Source: Deroplatys truncata
Lineage: Eukaryota; Arthropoda; Insecta; Mantodea; Mantidae
Length of the DNA: 64,000 nucleotides
Assembly: GCA_030765065.1 (NCBI GenBank)
Contig: CM060978.1
Coordinates: forward strand, 56,138,421-56,202,420
Direction: 5' to 3'
The notes beneath the pieces are model-generated. The model ran no database searches. It was not told where the DNA came from and saw only the letters and a program-made list of their open reading frames with translations. Below, one piece after another: positions 23,541 to 34,652 of this stretch (positions within the stretch are counted from its first letter, which is position 1; every line of letters starts with the position of its first letter). A program made the position numbers and the translations under genes.

Positions 23541-24331
23541 TTTTTTACTTTCTCTACTACGTATAGTAAGCAGAGGAAGTATTGTACTCCACCCAAAAAT
23601 TCGATACCGAGATTTCACCAGAAATATATGTTTTGACACCCCCTGAATGCAAAAAAAAAAAAAGCATTTTTGCAAACATGTCCGTGTGTGTGTGTGTCTG
23701 TGAACAGCATAACTCAGAAATGAACAGTTTGATAAACACCAAACTTGGTATTTAGGTTCAGTATCTTCCAGAGATGCGACACGAAAGTTTTCAAGAAAAT
23801 CCCCCCACAGCAGATTATCCTTTACATGGAACATTTTTCGAAAATTTTAATTTTCTCAAGAATGGCTCTAACGATTTTAATTAAAATATCGTATGTTTAA
23901 GATATTTTCATGACAAATGAAATGTATATCTCGAATTTTCTGGGAATGTCTCCAAAAGTATTCTTCGTTGTAAACGACTTTTGCATAACTGGTAATCCAT
24001 AAGAGATAGACAAAATTTTACTACACAAAAAATGTAGATTGCATTAAAATACAGAATTTATGTCATATACATTGTTTTTGTTGAGTGAACCATTTTCAAG
24101 ATATTGCTTGTTATTCCCTTAAATTTTCCAATACTTATACTTTTTCTCAAATTCGTTATTCATTTTTTTTTGTCCTGGTAATGCAAAGAGAATGGAATAC
24201 TCCACATAGCAACCAGCTCTTAAAATATTTGACTATCGCTTAAAGCCTACCAATTCCCCTTGCATCTACAAGAAAATTAGCAATAAGATTAACATGAAGC
24301 ATATGGAGAATAAGCGTTTATAAAAACAGTT
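23541..24331 (+). repeat. Family Q copy, 3' truncated
   Basis: Begins TTTTTTACTTTCTCTACTAC and follows the consensus to GTTTGTACAAATTC near 24340, where SINE-like sequence begins. The A-run after CCCTGAATGC is expanded. Confidence 0.85.
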
Positions 24332-24332
24332 T

Positions 24333-24760
24333 GTACAAATTCCATGCTATAGCGGGGATTTGAACTATGGATTTCGGCTTTCCATGCTGTTGCTTTAACC
24401 AACTAGCTACCATGGCAACATGCCAGCACAACATTAAATTCCCCAATTGACTTGCATTTTTCCTAGTGAACCTCATCATGTTTTCAAATTCATTTTGAGA
24501 TAAATACTCCAATAGGGACTTAACTATGAAGCTCGGGACTTAAAATACTTACGAGATTGTAAGTTACTATTGGGATAAGTTATTTCAAAATGAATTTGAG
24601 AATACCTTGTGGTTTACTGGGAAAAATGCAAGTCAACTGGGGCATTTAATGTTGCACTGGCATGTTGCCAGTTCAGTGGATTAGAGCAATGGAATGGAAA
24701 GCCTGGTTCAAATCTTGGCTATGGCATTGGTTTTCATCTAACTTGTTTTAATAGAAAATA
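24333..24760. repeat. Inverted pair of tRNA-derived SINE-like copies
   Basis: 24333-24505 and 24585-24760 are inverted repeats of about 165 bp. On the minus strand the left arm contains a tRNA-like module: TGGTAGCTAGTTGGTTAAAG (A box) and AGTTCAAATCCCCGC (B box). The right arm carries the counterpart GGTTCAAATCTTGGCTATGG on the plus strand. The structure fits two SINEs in opposite orientation or a hairpin MITE built from one. No functional tRNA cloverleaf is retained. Confidence 0.6.
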
Positions 24761-25070
24761 GCGATTAACAAAAATGCTCTCTTATAAAACGTAAATGTAT
24801 ATGCTGGATTCAACTGTCTGAAGTCATACCTACGGATCTATAACAGCACACATAGAAGGCAATGATTTTATTACAACATATGTCAAATAATTAAATATTA
24901 CAGCATAGTTCAATGTGTGGTTCTCTATAGAATATATAAAATCCACTTCAAGTGTGTTAGATATAGAGGCAGATACTATTTACATTACTTACAAGAGGAT
25001 ATTCACATATGAGCAAAATTAATATAAGCTCTCTTTGTTAAAGCATCATTTTCTAAATTAAGATTAGATA

Positions 25071-26392
25071 AGATAGGATAAGATAATTTATTTCACCATA
25101 TCTATCAAAATACATACACATAGTATAATTACATTCAGTCAGCTCTACTACTAATCCTTAACCTACTTGTTAACACTACAGATTCTTTTATCCTGAATGC
25201 AATAACTCCCAACCTGCGAGTTGCTGCCTACCTATCCTTGGTTCCAGCAAGCTTCAACACAGCGGTTATCTTGCTGCTGAAACCATTATATCTATAATTC
25301 TTTGGCTACTATCTATCTCTGTTGTGCCTATATCTCTTCCATATATAATTTTCTCATCCATTTTTGTTTTACCCTACCTAAATAATTACTAATTTCCTTA
25401 ACACCCTCATCTGATTTTATTTTCAATATATTTTTTCCTATTATTTCTATTGGTAAGTTAGCCCATTTCCTCGGTATTGATTTATCCCTCATTTCTTTAG
25501 TTTCTTCATATTCCAAAGTTGCATGCCAATAATTGTCCATCTTTCCACACATTGGACATTTGTCTACCTCCCTTCTCTGTCCTATGCCTTTCAATTTTAC
25601 TACCCCTGTTCTCGCCCATGCAATTCCTTCCCTGGTGACTTTATCTCCTTTTTCCACATATGACTCCTTTCCCCATTCTAGCTTTACTTCCCTGTAAATA
25701 TTCAATGATTTTTTGTTATTAAAACTACCAAAAAGTTCTTGAATTTCAATATTATCCATTCTTAGTTTGATTTGATTCCAGAATCCTCTGTCTTTTAGTT
25801 CTCTATCTCTCCATGTACCCCCTTCCCCACTTTCTTCCAGAGCCTGCTTAATTCTGCTACTCAAAGTTGTATATTGCGTAATGTTCTCCTGTGCAGTCAA
25901 GCATTGTTTCAAAATATCTTGTTCCTTTATATTCTTTAGCCTAAACCAATATTTTAGACTCCTTACCATTATTTTACCTTTGCTCCCTACTCTTCCTATT
26001 TCTGTCTGTGCTACCCCATTGGGTGAATTTTTAGGTAAGCCCAAAACCTGTTTACAAAAGTTCCTATGAATCGTATCCACATTTCTCCATCCCTCCTCTA
26101 TTCCCCATGTTTCCACCCCATACAGTATTTTTGCTTCGACTACAGCCGTGTATACTCTCTCCAACCACTTTATATTCATTCCTGGTAGTTTATGTCTGCA
26201 TGCAATAATAGCACTCAGTGCCACCCTTCCTTTTGCTAATAACTTTTTTCTTGTGTTCATTCCAGCCCCCATTACTGCTGAAACGGATGCCTAAATGGTC
26301 AAATTTATTAACCACTTCGATTTCTGTTCCCTCCCAACACCATTTTTCATGTCTTCCCAGCTTACCTCCCTTCTTAAAAACCATAATTTTTT
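25071..26392 (-). mobile_element. LINE, 1.32-kb 5'-truncated copy (reverse)
   Basis: The 14-bp direct repeat ATTAAGATTAGATA at 25057-25070 and 26393-26406 fixes the ends. On the minus strand it starts in the end of the reverse transcriptase (VVNKFDHLGIRFSSNGGWNE), and after one frameshift 26272-25328 remains open for 314 codons, with MNIKWLERVYTAVVEAKILY near the start and the knuckle region CPMCGKMDNYWHATLEYE, where the last cysteine is replaced by tyrosine. The tail consists of TTATC-type units. It belongs to the same clade as the LINE at 10829. Confidence 0.9.
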
Positions 26393-26592
26393 ATTAAGAT
26401 TAGATAGTGTATGGCAGTCCCTGAGATCAGCTAGTGGAGAATTCCAGAGGCGAGATACTACAGCTAAATAAAATGATGTTCTGTCAGAGAAACGGAAAGA
26501 AGTTCCTGGTTTGTCTAGTATTGAGAAACTGAAAACTGGAAGTTAAGTAATCAGAGATGAAAATATACAATATTGTCCCATTCAGATCCAAT

Positions 26593-27426
26593 TATTACTT
26601 TTTCTATTACCCTTTAACAGTAGGTAGAGGAGGTGTTGCATTCCACCCAAAAATTTAATATCAACATTTGATCAGAAATATGTATATGTTTCGAGGTTGC
26701 TTGAATAAAAGGGAAAGCGTGTGTGGGTGCATGCGTGTGAGCGAGAGAGAACTACACCTTGGTATTTTTGTTATCTTTCAAAGATGTGAGATGATTATCA
26801 AGAAAATCTCTCCACCCCAGACTCTCCTTTACTTGGACAATTTTTTGTTACTTTTAATTTTCTCAAAAACAGCTCTAATTTTTTTTTTTTGGATGTAGAG
26901 TCAACTGAAAAATTCAACGCCATAGCCAGGATTTGAACACTTGCCTAGGCCAGGCTAAGACCTATTAAAAGTATAATTAATTTATACAATAATAAAAAAA
27001 ATGTTTACTAAAATACCATATGTTAGAGATATTTAAATGAATAGTAAAATGTATGTATTGAATTTTTTGTGAACAATCTGCAAATTCCTTTTTATTTAGA
27101 ACGAATTTTGTTTAATTGTTAAACCATAAGAGAGAGATAAAAACTTGCTAAACAAAACATGTAGATAGTTTTAAAACAGAGTTTATTTTGAATATTTTCC
27201 CCTTTTTTTTCTTTTTGGCATCAACCGTTTCTAAGATATTCATTGTTGTTAGTTGGAAGTGCTGTCACCATTCAGTTGTTCTTTGTGATGTTATGTTAAG
27301 GGCACATACTTTCAAAGGCAGTATATAGAAATCACGTTGTAAAGATTTGATTATTGTTTCAACCTCCTTCAAGTATGTTCTTGTACCCACAACAAAATTA
27401 TTAATGAATTTAACACATCAGATTTG
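26593..27426 (+). repeat. Family Q, old diverged copy
   Basis: Recognisable by GCATTCCACCCAAAAATTTAA, the AAGAAAATCTCTCCACCCCAGAC block, TCTCAAAAACAGCTCTAAT and the ending AACACATCAGATTTGTACC. Substitutions are far more numerous than in the other copies. A fragment of the tRNA-derived SINE (about 26905-26965, reverse, CAGGATTTGAACAC) is inserted. Confidence 0.7.
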
Positions 27427-28665
27427 TACCTTCTCTACTATGTACATAGTAGATAGAGAAGCTATTGCTTTCCACCCAAAAATTTGATAACAGGATTTCA
27501 CCGGAAGTACATGTTTTGAGGCACCTTGACACAAAAAGAAGCAGTTTTTAGAAAAAGGTTCATGTGTGTGTTTGCGAACAGCATAACTCAAAAATGAAAA
27601 GTCAGATAAATATAAAATATTTAAGTTTAGTACCCCAAACTACCCTTTACATGGAACATTTTTCAAAATTTTTGATTTTCTAAAAAAATGGCATATTGTT
27701 GTAACCTCTTACATTTTCACATATTACAGAGGGTAGAGCATGGTACCGGAGTTTTAAAACATAGCAATCAACACGAGGTCCAATGGGCGAGCTCAACAAA
27801 TTACTTAAACACCTGAAAATTTCTTAAAATATGCCTAAAATCATTATGGGGAAGGAATGAAGGATCTATATACATTATTAAATTACATGGTAAAAGTTTA
27901 GGTGGAAGGATTTAATTACAAATTAGAAACGATACATGTTACCTTCTGTTTGACGGAGCGTCCTACCCTGACATCTTACTGTTCACTAGTTCATAAGAGA
28001 CAGACTTAGCGTCATAGACGCTTCCACAATCTACAACTGGTTTTCCCCCACTCTTATTGCATCATTACCGGTCTGTGTTGCCAACTTAAACAAACACCAA
28101 ACAATGTTGCCAACCACAAATTACAATATTAACACCTCACATGCCACATCATATTAAAGATATTTATATGACAAATAAAATGTATATCTTGAGTTTTTTG
28201 GGAATAGCCCATGATGTTCACATCATTTGGAAGGAATTTTGTATAATCTTCTATAACTGGTAAATGTTAAGTGATACACAAAAAATGTAGATCTCTTTCA
28301 AACACAGTTTATTTCAAATAACTGTTTTTGTGGCATCAGCCATTTCCAAAACAACTGTTATTAATGGTTAGAATTGTTCAATACTTAGCTATTCTGTTTA
28401 AAGTCCTGTCGATTTTCAGTTGTTTCTCGCAATGTTATGGGAAGAGTATGGAATTTTAAGGTCAGTATATAGAGTGCAGTTCTAAAGCATTTGACTATCG
28501 CTATTCCCTTTGTATCTATAATGAAATGTGTAATGTAGTTATTTCTGGAAAGGTTTATCTCGTTTAAAAAGAGTAGATAGAAAAATAAACTTTGGTAAGA
28601 ATAATTTGTATACCCACTAATAAGCAATAGAGGATAGAGTAAATGTAACACGTCAGATTTTTTAA
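27427..28665 (+). repeat. Family Q, old diverged copy with insertion
   Basis: A second diverged Q copy starts immediately after the first (CTTCTCTACTATGTACATAG) and ends GTAACACGTCAGATTTTTT near 28660. It is interrupted by the segment at 27697-28149. Confidence 0.7.
27697..28149. mobile_element. 453-bp insertion, possible solo LTR
   Basis: Interrupts the Q consensus. The 5-bp CATAT flanks it at 27692-27696 and 28150-28154. It begins TGTTGTAACC, as LTRs often do, but the end (GCCACAT) does not finish cleanly in CA, so the LTR reading is tentative. No coding sequence. Confidence 0.35.
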
Positions 28666-29339
28666 AAATAAATCTGGGTTTTTAGACATGAAAGTATATT
28701 ATAAATATATGTGCCCTTAAAAGCTGTACCAGTTCTTGGGTTTGTAGTTTGATTGGCTAAAACGCTGAAGATCACTGGCCAGCATTTCAACGTTGAAAGT
28801 TAGATAGGTTCAAATCCTAGTTGCAGTGCTACCTATTTATGGTAAAGGATGGAGAGGCCCAGGTAAAATAAATGGTGACACTGTGTATGTTGACAAGATT
28901 AAGCAGCGTAATGGTGACACAAGCTTTTTATTGCTTTTTTTTAATCATGCTAATATTCATAAAATAGCTACAAAATTTGAAGCAGTAATATTGGATAGCT
29001 TTTCAAACTTAAAAGCTTGTTGCAGCCGTATTTTATTTCCCAGCAAGTTAATATAAGTCAATGTGCATTTTAATGCACAGAGAACTGAAAGGTTTAAAAA
29101 GAGCAACAGGGAATGTATGTGTGCTTTGTTGTTCTGTCAGACGAATTCATCAAACCAATGCAAGGCATGGCATTATATGATCCAATTTGCAAGTGTTACA
29201 AATAAATCTGATACACACATGAACACTGTAGGTAGTCTTTTAGCTAATATAGCAAACATTGAAGTTAAATTAGTGGAGAAGGAGTTAAAATAACCAAAAC
29301 AAAGTTATAGTCCACTCTTGGGTTGAACAGTTTCAACCA
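28666..29339. other. No gene; tRNA-like SINE fragment at about 28735-28860
   Basis: A tRNA-like module with TTGGCTAAAACGCTGAAG (A-box region) and AGGTTCAAATCCTAG (B box) lies near 28750-28830 on the plus strand. The remainder to 29339 holds open frames up to 76 codons with no motif I recognise. Confidence 0.45.
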
Positions 29340-30225
29340 AATGCTATTTTTATTTATTTAGGATTATCTACTATATAGATCTAGGAGTATCTACTATACA
29401 GTACTTTTCCTACAGCCCATTCATAATTTTATTTCTCCATAAATCTTTAACCTCTGCATCTTCATCTTGTCTTCACCATGCTTCTTTGGACCCCACCTAT
29501 CCATTGTTCTCTTAGTTTTCCTGTCCTCTGTTTGCTTCAGCTTCCTATTTGCTTCTGGCACCATTCTACTATTCTATCGTTTCTTATTTTTTTCTCTTGG
29601 CCAAACCATTTTAATCTTCTCTCTTCTGCTATTTCCAGTTCATTCTTTCTTACATCCATTATTTCCCAAATTGTGTATTTCTAATTTTATCCCTTCTTAA
29701 CATTCGAGAAGCCCTCTGCAAAAACTCAATTTCTGTTGTTACGTATTCACTGTCAACATTTGTGCTCCATAGAGTATACTTTGTACTATTGAATTATAAA
29801 TGAGGTGGCGCCGTGGTCGAGTGGTTAGACCGCTCGCCTCTCACCGAGGCGGCCTGGGTTCAATTCCAGGGACCCGCATGTGGGATTTGTGGTGGACGAA
29901 GCGGCGTCTGGGCGGGTTTTCTCCAGGTTCTCCGGTTTCCCCTGCCATTCATTCCATACCGACTGCTCCATCATCACCTTTCCTTTCATCCATTTCGCCG
30001 TTATTTCATTTCATCTACTTCCTTCCTCCCATACCAGGCATCGGGCTGATCACCCATCCTGGATATTCTGTCTGCTCCATGAGTGTGTCTGCTCCTCGAC
30101 GGGCCTCTGACCCCAGGCACCCGCCTGTAAGTCCTGGGGTGTGTAAGTCCTACATAAGATGAGGTTAAACAGTGAATGAATGAATTATAAATGAACTTTT
30201 TAGTTTTATTAAACATATTTCTGCT
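29340..30225 (-). mobile_element. LINE C-terminal fragment (reverse), split by a SINE
   Basis: On the minus strand 30215-30195 and then 29789-29340 read KKFIYNSIVQSILYGAQM, TEIEFLQRASRMLRRDKIRN, MDVRKNELEIAEERRLKWFG. This is the C-terminal region that follows the reverse transcriptase in insect LINEs of the RTE/CR1/Jockey sort. The SINE at 29804-30180 splits the IYNS codons, so it is a later insertion. Frame damage is modest; outer boundaries are approximate. Confidence 0.65.
29804..30180 (+). mobile_element. tRNA-derived SINE, 377 bp, intact
   Basis: Flanked by a perfect 14-bp duplication TGAATTATAAATGA (29790-29803 and 30181-30194). The head is tRNA-like: GTGGTCGAGTGGTTAGACCG (A box) and GGGTTCAATTCCAGGGACCC (B box). 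A GC-rich body with GGCGGGTTTTCTCCAGGTTC and CCGGTTTCCCCTGCC follows, then a tail of TGAATGAATGAAT. The GC content is far above the surroundings. The perfect duplication indicates a recent insertion. Confidence 0.9.
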
Positions 30226-30304
30226 CCATGTTTTTATTTAGGTGGCAGATTTCAGGACTTATGTATGAAAGAACTAAGATACTAAAGATTTGTTTACTTT
30301 ACAG

Positions 30305-30472
30305 ATGAAAGACCGGCTGAACGGAGTTGATAGCTTGTGGAGGATAACATTAAAACAGGCTGTTCCTTTCCTCTCATGCAAAACTAAGAAGCAAATGGAG
30401 AGGGCAAAAAATGGAGCCCGATATTTCCGTAACCCTCCTCAACCTCATATGTGTATCCAGGATTCCATTCAG
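30305..30472 (+). CDS. PIH1-domain protein (PIH1D2-like), coding exon 1
   Basis: Encodes residues 1-56 of the predicted protein. A pyrimidine-rich acceptor (TTTACTTTACAG) ends right before the ATG, so the start is probably preceded by an untranslated exon upstream; the ATG is chosen because upstream sequence is LINE. The donor is CAG|GTAATG at 30472/30473, phase 0. Residues include DSLWRITL near the start and PPQPHMCIQ at the end, the order seen at the N-terminus of PIH1D2 proteins, where a leucine-tryptophan helix precedes a P-x-P-x-x-C-I/L-Q segment. PIH1 proteins act in the cytoplasm with HSP90 and RuvBL1/2 in R2TP-like complexes, and several serve axonemal dynein assembly. The family call is by motif only. 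Confidence 0.75.
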
Positions 30473-30687
30473 GTAATGAATGCGGGAACTCGTAATGTAT
30501 AACAGACAATAATGTAACGCCGTTCTGAATAAAACCATTCCATGGTCTCTTTTATTACAAACTATAAGAATTGTGCAACAAAATGGAGAGTAACAAGAAT
30601 TGTGTTAAAGAAGCGACTTTGGCTGTGGCAACTAACTTTAATTTGAGTGCAAATAAAATGTGCAACTACAGAAATTTACACTTCCTA

Positions 30688-31552
30688 CGAGGGCTGATCA
30701 ACAAAGACTGAGACTGATTTTTTTTTCACAGATGTTTACATGATCTTTTTCAAAGTAGTCCCCTCCTACTTCAATGCACCTTTTTATAGCATCTCTGCCA
30801 GTCCTTGAACATGTGCTGCAGACCATTCTTTGTCAGGTCCTTGAGAATCACCTCACTTTTCTTGAGCACTGCTTCAGAGTTCTGAAATCGAATACCCCTA
30901 AGCTTTGCCTTTAGTGATGGGAATAAAACAAAGTCACAGGGTGCAAGATCGAGGCTATAAGGTGGATGTGGTACACAGGTAATGTTGAATCGAGCCAGAA
31001 ACTGCTTGACTTGATTTGCGACGTGAGGCTGTGCATTGTCATGATGAAGTCACCACCCAGTCCGAGAAAGCTCTGGTCGTTTCTTTGCAATGTGCTTCCT
31101 CAGTGTAGCCAACACTGACGTGTAGTATGCTGCTGTAACAGTAGTGTGAGGGGGAACTGCATTTTGGTAAATCATTCCATTACAGTCAAAAAATGTGATC
31201 ACCATCACTTTCACTGCAGATGGAACAACTTTTGCCTTTTTTGGTGTTGGAGGACCTGGCGATTTCCACACTGTGCTGGCTTGTTTTCCTTCAGGATCAT
31301 AATGATGCAGCCATGACTCATCACCGGTGATAATCGATTTAAAAATTGCTTCACCTCTATTGTCTGGTATGCGAAATGCACGTAGGGTCTACAAAATAGA
31401 GCATTACTACCAACCTAACAATACGAGAGTGCTGCTGCCTACCAACATTATACATAAAAACCCGCTCTTTTCAAATATTTATGTTACAGATATGAAACTA
31501 TCATGGAAGCTACAGGAAAAAATCAGTCTCAGTCTTTGTTGATCAGCCCTCG
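30688..31552 (-). mobile_element. mariner, internally deleted, with perfect TIRs
   Basis: Inverted repeats starting CGAGGGCTGATCAACAAAGA match perfectly over at least 34 bp, flanked by TA at 30686-30687 and 31553-31554. On the minus strand the transposase middle and end are readable: YDPEGKQASTVWKSPGPPTP, then HHDNAQPHVANQVKQFLA and PHPPYSLDLAPCDF, which carry the catalytic HHDNA and PxDLAPCD segments of mariner. A TGA within the W-x-LHHDN segment and loss of the first third of the gene make it non-functional. At 865 bp it is well short of the usual 1.3 kb. Confidence 0.9.
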
Positions 31553-31554
31553 TA

Positions 31555-33036
31555 TGTACCAGGTGTTAAAAAAAAGTATTCCGTATTTTGAGAGGTGGTA
31601 GCATGGAGCAAAACAAGAAAAAAATGTACGGTAAACATGGGCTCTAAAATGCATACCTTAAGAGCTATGACCACTTGTTCATCTTCACCACTGTGATAGC
31701 GCTTTGCTATTGTCACCTTACTCTAAGCTATTGTTAGAGGATGACAAGGGGGTTTTACCGTTAGATGGTAATGAGCACTCAGCTTTACGGAATGGACCAT
31801 TTTATTACTTAAGTATTTTAGTGGGTATGGTTTGACCAAACATGTCTAAGAAAAACATTCAATAAATTCCCATCAGGGACTTACCTTGTTGGGTAGACAC
31901 GATTGCTGTTGAGGTGTTCAGGCAGTCAGAAGTTAGTCCGGGGCGAACTGTTGAGCTGGGGGAGAGAATGGCCCCAGAGTCAAGTATTTTCGGAGTGATA
32001 ACCTCGGCCAGAGTGACCAGGATGAATACACACCATCAAAGGCAATACTAGCAAGGACAACCCACGAACCCGACACTGTGAGCCTTTATATAGTTTGTGA
32101 CTTCCTGTGGGTCATCTCCTGTGGGATTACTAAGCAAAACAGGATTTTCTAGAACATTCTATCTGACGCACATCCTCTGGGTGATGTGCAAATCTGCACG
32201 TAGGCTTGAGGAAGTTGATGTAACTATTATTCCCCAAGTTATTCCTAGAGAATTACCCCCGGAAGGGGTTAGCTGCGTACATCCTGTTACACGCTGGCTG
32301 ACCTGATCCGTGCGTCAACAAGATTGCAAAATGTGAGAAAATGTAAGGTTTCAAGAAATGTCTACTTTAATCCGAAATAACGAAGTGTATGTATATTTTT
32401 GTCCAAAATAAAGAGGTGTCCCAAAAATGTATGTCTGAACCTCTCTGTGGATCCTTATGCTCCTCAACAGCACTCGTGACACTATTATCTACATACGACC
32501 TACAGCAGGCAGTAAAAATCTGTTAGTGCGTTACTGTAAACCGTATTCACAGTTCTGGATAAGTTCAATGCATATTCTTATTAGTTATAATGGAATCAGT
32601 TTGTGTTTCGATAAGTTTGTGAAATGCTTTTACATTGCAGTTTTATCTTGAAATCTCTGGTGTATGCAACCTCCATTAATGATGTTATAGGAAGGTTTCA
32701 TCAATGCGTGCCAGAGCATCTCTGACCAACCTGGAGTGGTGAGATTGCGTGATTCCCTAAGACGTTGGACAGAGGCATGTCTTACTATGAATGGGCACCA
32801 TATTAAGCACCTCTTTTAGCAATGGTTCACAAGTGCAGGTCGTATGTAATCGCAAGCAGATTGCATTAGAAGCTATGCCGTTTCACAGTAACAGAGTAAT
32901 GTGTCCTCATTTGTTTACTGCATGTCATACATAATAGCAAAGAGCTTGCAGTAGAAGAGATGTTTCACAGTAGCGAAGATGAACAAGTGCTCATAGCTTT
33001 AAGTTATGCATTTTAGAGTCCATGTTTGCTGATCAT
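31555..33036 (+). mobile_element. Tc1/IS630-like transposon remnant, interrupted
   Basis: The left end (about 31559-31705) and the sequence before 33036 are inverted repeats: GGCTCTAAAATGCATACCTT and CACTTGTTCATCTTC reappear reverse complemented as GATGAACAAGTG and ATGCATTTTAGAGTCC. Around 32690-32820 the plus strand reads NACQSISDQPGVVRLRDSLR and TEACLTMNGHHI, the C-terminus of the same transposase group as the element at 56542. The middle, about 31830-32650, is full of stops. The right inverted repeat is cut by the Q copy that begins in its T-run. Confidence 0.65.
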
Positions 33037-33992
33037 TTTTACTTTCTCTACTACGTATAATAAGTAGGGGAAGTATTGTATTCCACCCAAAAATTCGATA
33101 TCGAGATTTCACAGACAATATATGTTTTGAGACCCCTGAATCCAAAAAAAGAATTTTTTGAAAAAGTTCGCACGTGTGTGTGTGTGTGTGTCTGTGAACA
33201 GCATAACTCAGAAACGAACAGTTGGATAAACACCAAACTTGGTATTTAGGTTCAGTATCTTCCAGAGATGCAACACAAAGGTTTTCAAGAAAATCCCCCC
33301 ACCCCAGATTACCCTTTACATGGAACGTTTTTCGAAAATTTTAATTTTCTCAAAAATGGCTCTAACGATTTTGATTAAAATATCATATGTTTAAGATATT
33401 TTTATGACGAATGAAATGTATATCTTGAATTTCTCCAAAAGTATTCTGCATTGTGAACGACTTTTGCATAACTGGTAAACCATAAGAGATAGACAAAATT
33501 TTACTACACAAAAATGTAGATTGCATTACAATACACAATTTATGTCATATACAGTTTTTTTGTTGAGTGAACCATTTTTGAGATATTGTTTGTTATTCCC
33601 TTAAATTTTTCAGAACTTATTTTCTCAAATGGGAATTCGTTATTCATTTTTTTGTCTTGGATATGCAAGGAGTATTAATCTGTGGCAAAGAGAATGGTGC
33701 TACACCTAGCAACCAGCTATTAAGATATATGTCTATGCTTAAAGGCTACTGTATTTCTATATTGCCCTTGCAAATACAAAACAAGGGGAACATAGTGGGC
33801 CTTAAGCGATAATCAAATATTTTTAGAACTGGTCGCTATGTGTAAAATGTAATTCTCTTTGCATGTCAAAAGATCATTTCTGCAAACGTTTATCTCAATT
33901 AATATGAAATAGATGGAGAATAAGAGTTTGTAAAAGTAGTTTGCACAAGAATAGAGAAAGTCATGTGAGTGTAACACATAAGATTTTTTTTC
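33037..33992 (+). repeat. Family Q copy, subfamily with internal inversion
   Basis: Runs from TTTTACTTTCTCTACTACG to AACACATAAGATTTTTTT. At 33782-33868 a piece of the normal tail is inverted (CAAGGGGAACATAGTGGGCC through AATTCTCTTTGCAT). The same inversion is present in the copy at 62587. It is inserted in a T-run within the right inverted repeat of the Tc1-like remnant. Confidence 0.85.
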
Positions 33993-34642
33993 TTGTTTCA
34001 ATTTCAGCATGTTCTCGATAAATAATCTATTGTATGGTTGAATACTATATTGAATTCATTGGAGATCTTTTGTAATTTCATGTTGGCCCATTTAGAAATC
34101 CAAGGGGGATCTAAGCAAGGCAGGACATCAAAAAAATCATATACCACCAGTGGGCCAACCAGAAAGGGTATTTGAGTTCTGCATTTCACATACCACTTTT
34201 GCTTTCTCATACCACTTATCAGATGGAGGAAGTATTGTAATGTTCCACTCCTGGAACACAGTGTCTCCGCCAATATATGTAATTACCCTAGGAACCAACC
34301 TGTGCCACACACCAATAAATGTAATGTGCCTGTTTCTGGAACATTGGCTATGTCATTGGCAAGGATATATAATTATAGTTTTGTAACATGAAAACTGAAG
34401 AGAAACATTTTTGAACAGCTGTAAGAGGAGCTAAGGGAAGCAAACCACAAATCCATAATTATATGATGTCTTTTAACACTGACATCAGCATTTGATCCAA
34501 AATTTCCAAGTTTGGGGGAAGCCCCGAAGGTAGAACCAGAGAGGTATCCAGGATACACCTTAAGTTGACCTATGGGTTTTAGACAAAACAAGATCTCACC
34601 TCAATACATTTTATTGTTATTTGAAACATACCTTGATATTTT
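33993..34642. other. Unassigned, two minus-strand open frames
   Basis: Minus-strand frames of 89 codons (34273-34004) and 72 codons (34591-34373) share a strand. The second contains YPGYLSGSTFGASPKLGNFG and the first contains QIPFLVGPLVVYDFFDVLP. I do not recognise either. There is no convincing splice pair. They may be pieces of an unrecognised transposon. Confidence 0.35.
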
Positions 34643-34652
34643 ACTACAGCTG

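Noticed and set aside
29804..29880. Possible tRNA gene
   Set aside because: A and B boxes are present but there is no acceptor stem or proper cloverleaf end; the sequence continues into a SINE body with its own duplication.
29800..30162. 120-codon frame and overlapping 78-codon frame
   Set aside because: Both fall within the SINE and arise from its GC-rich body.
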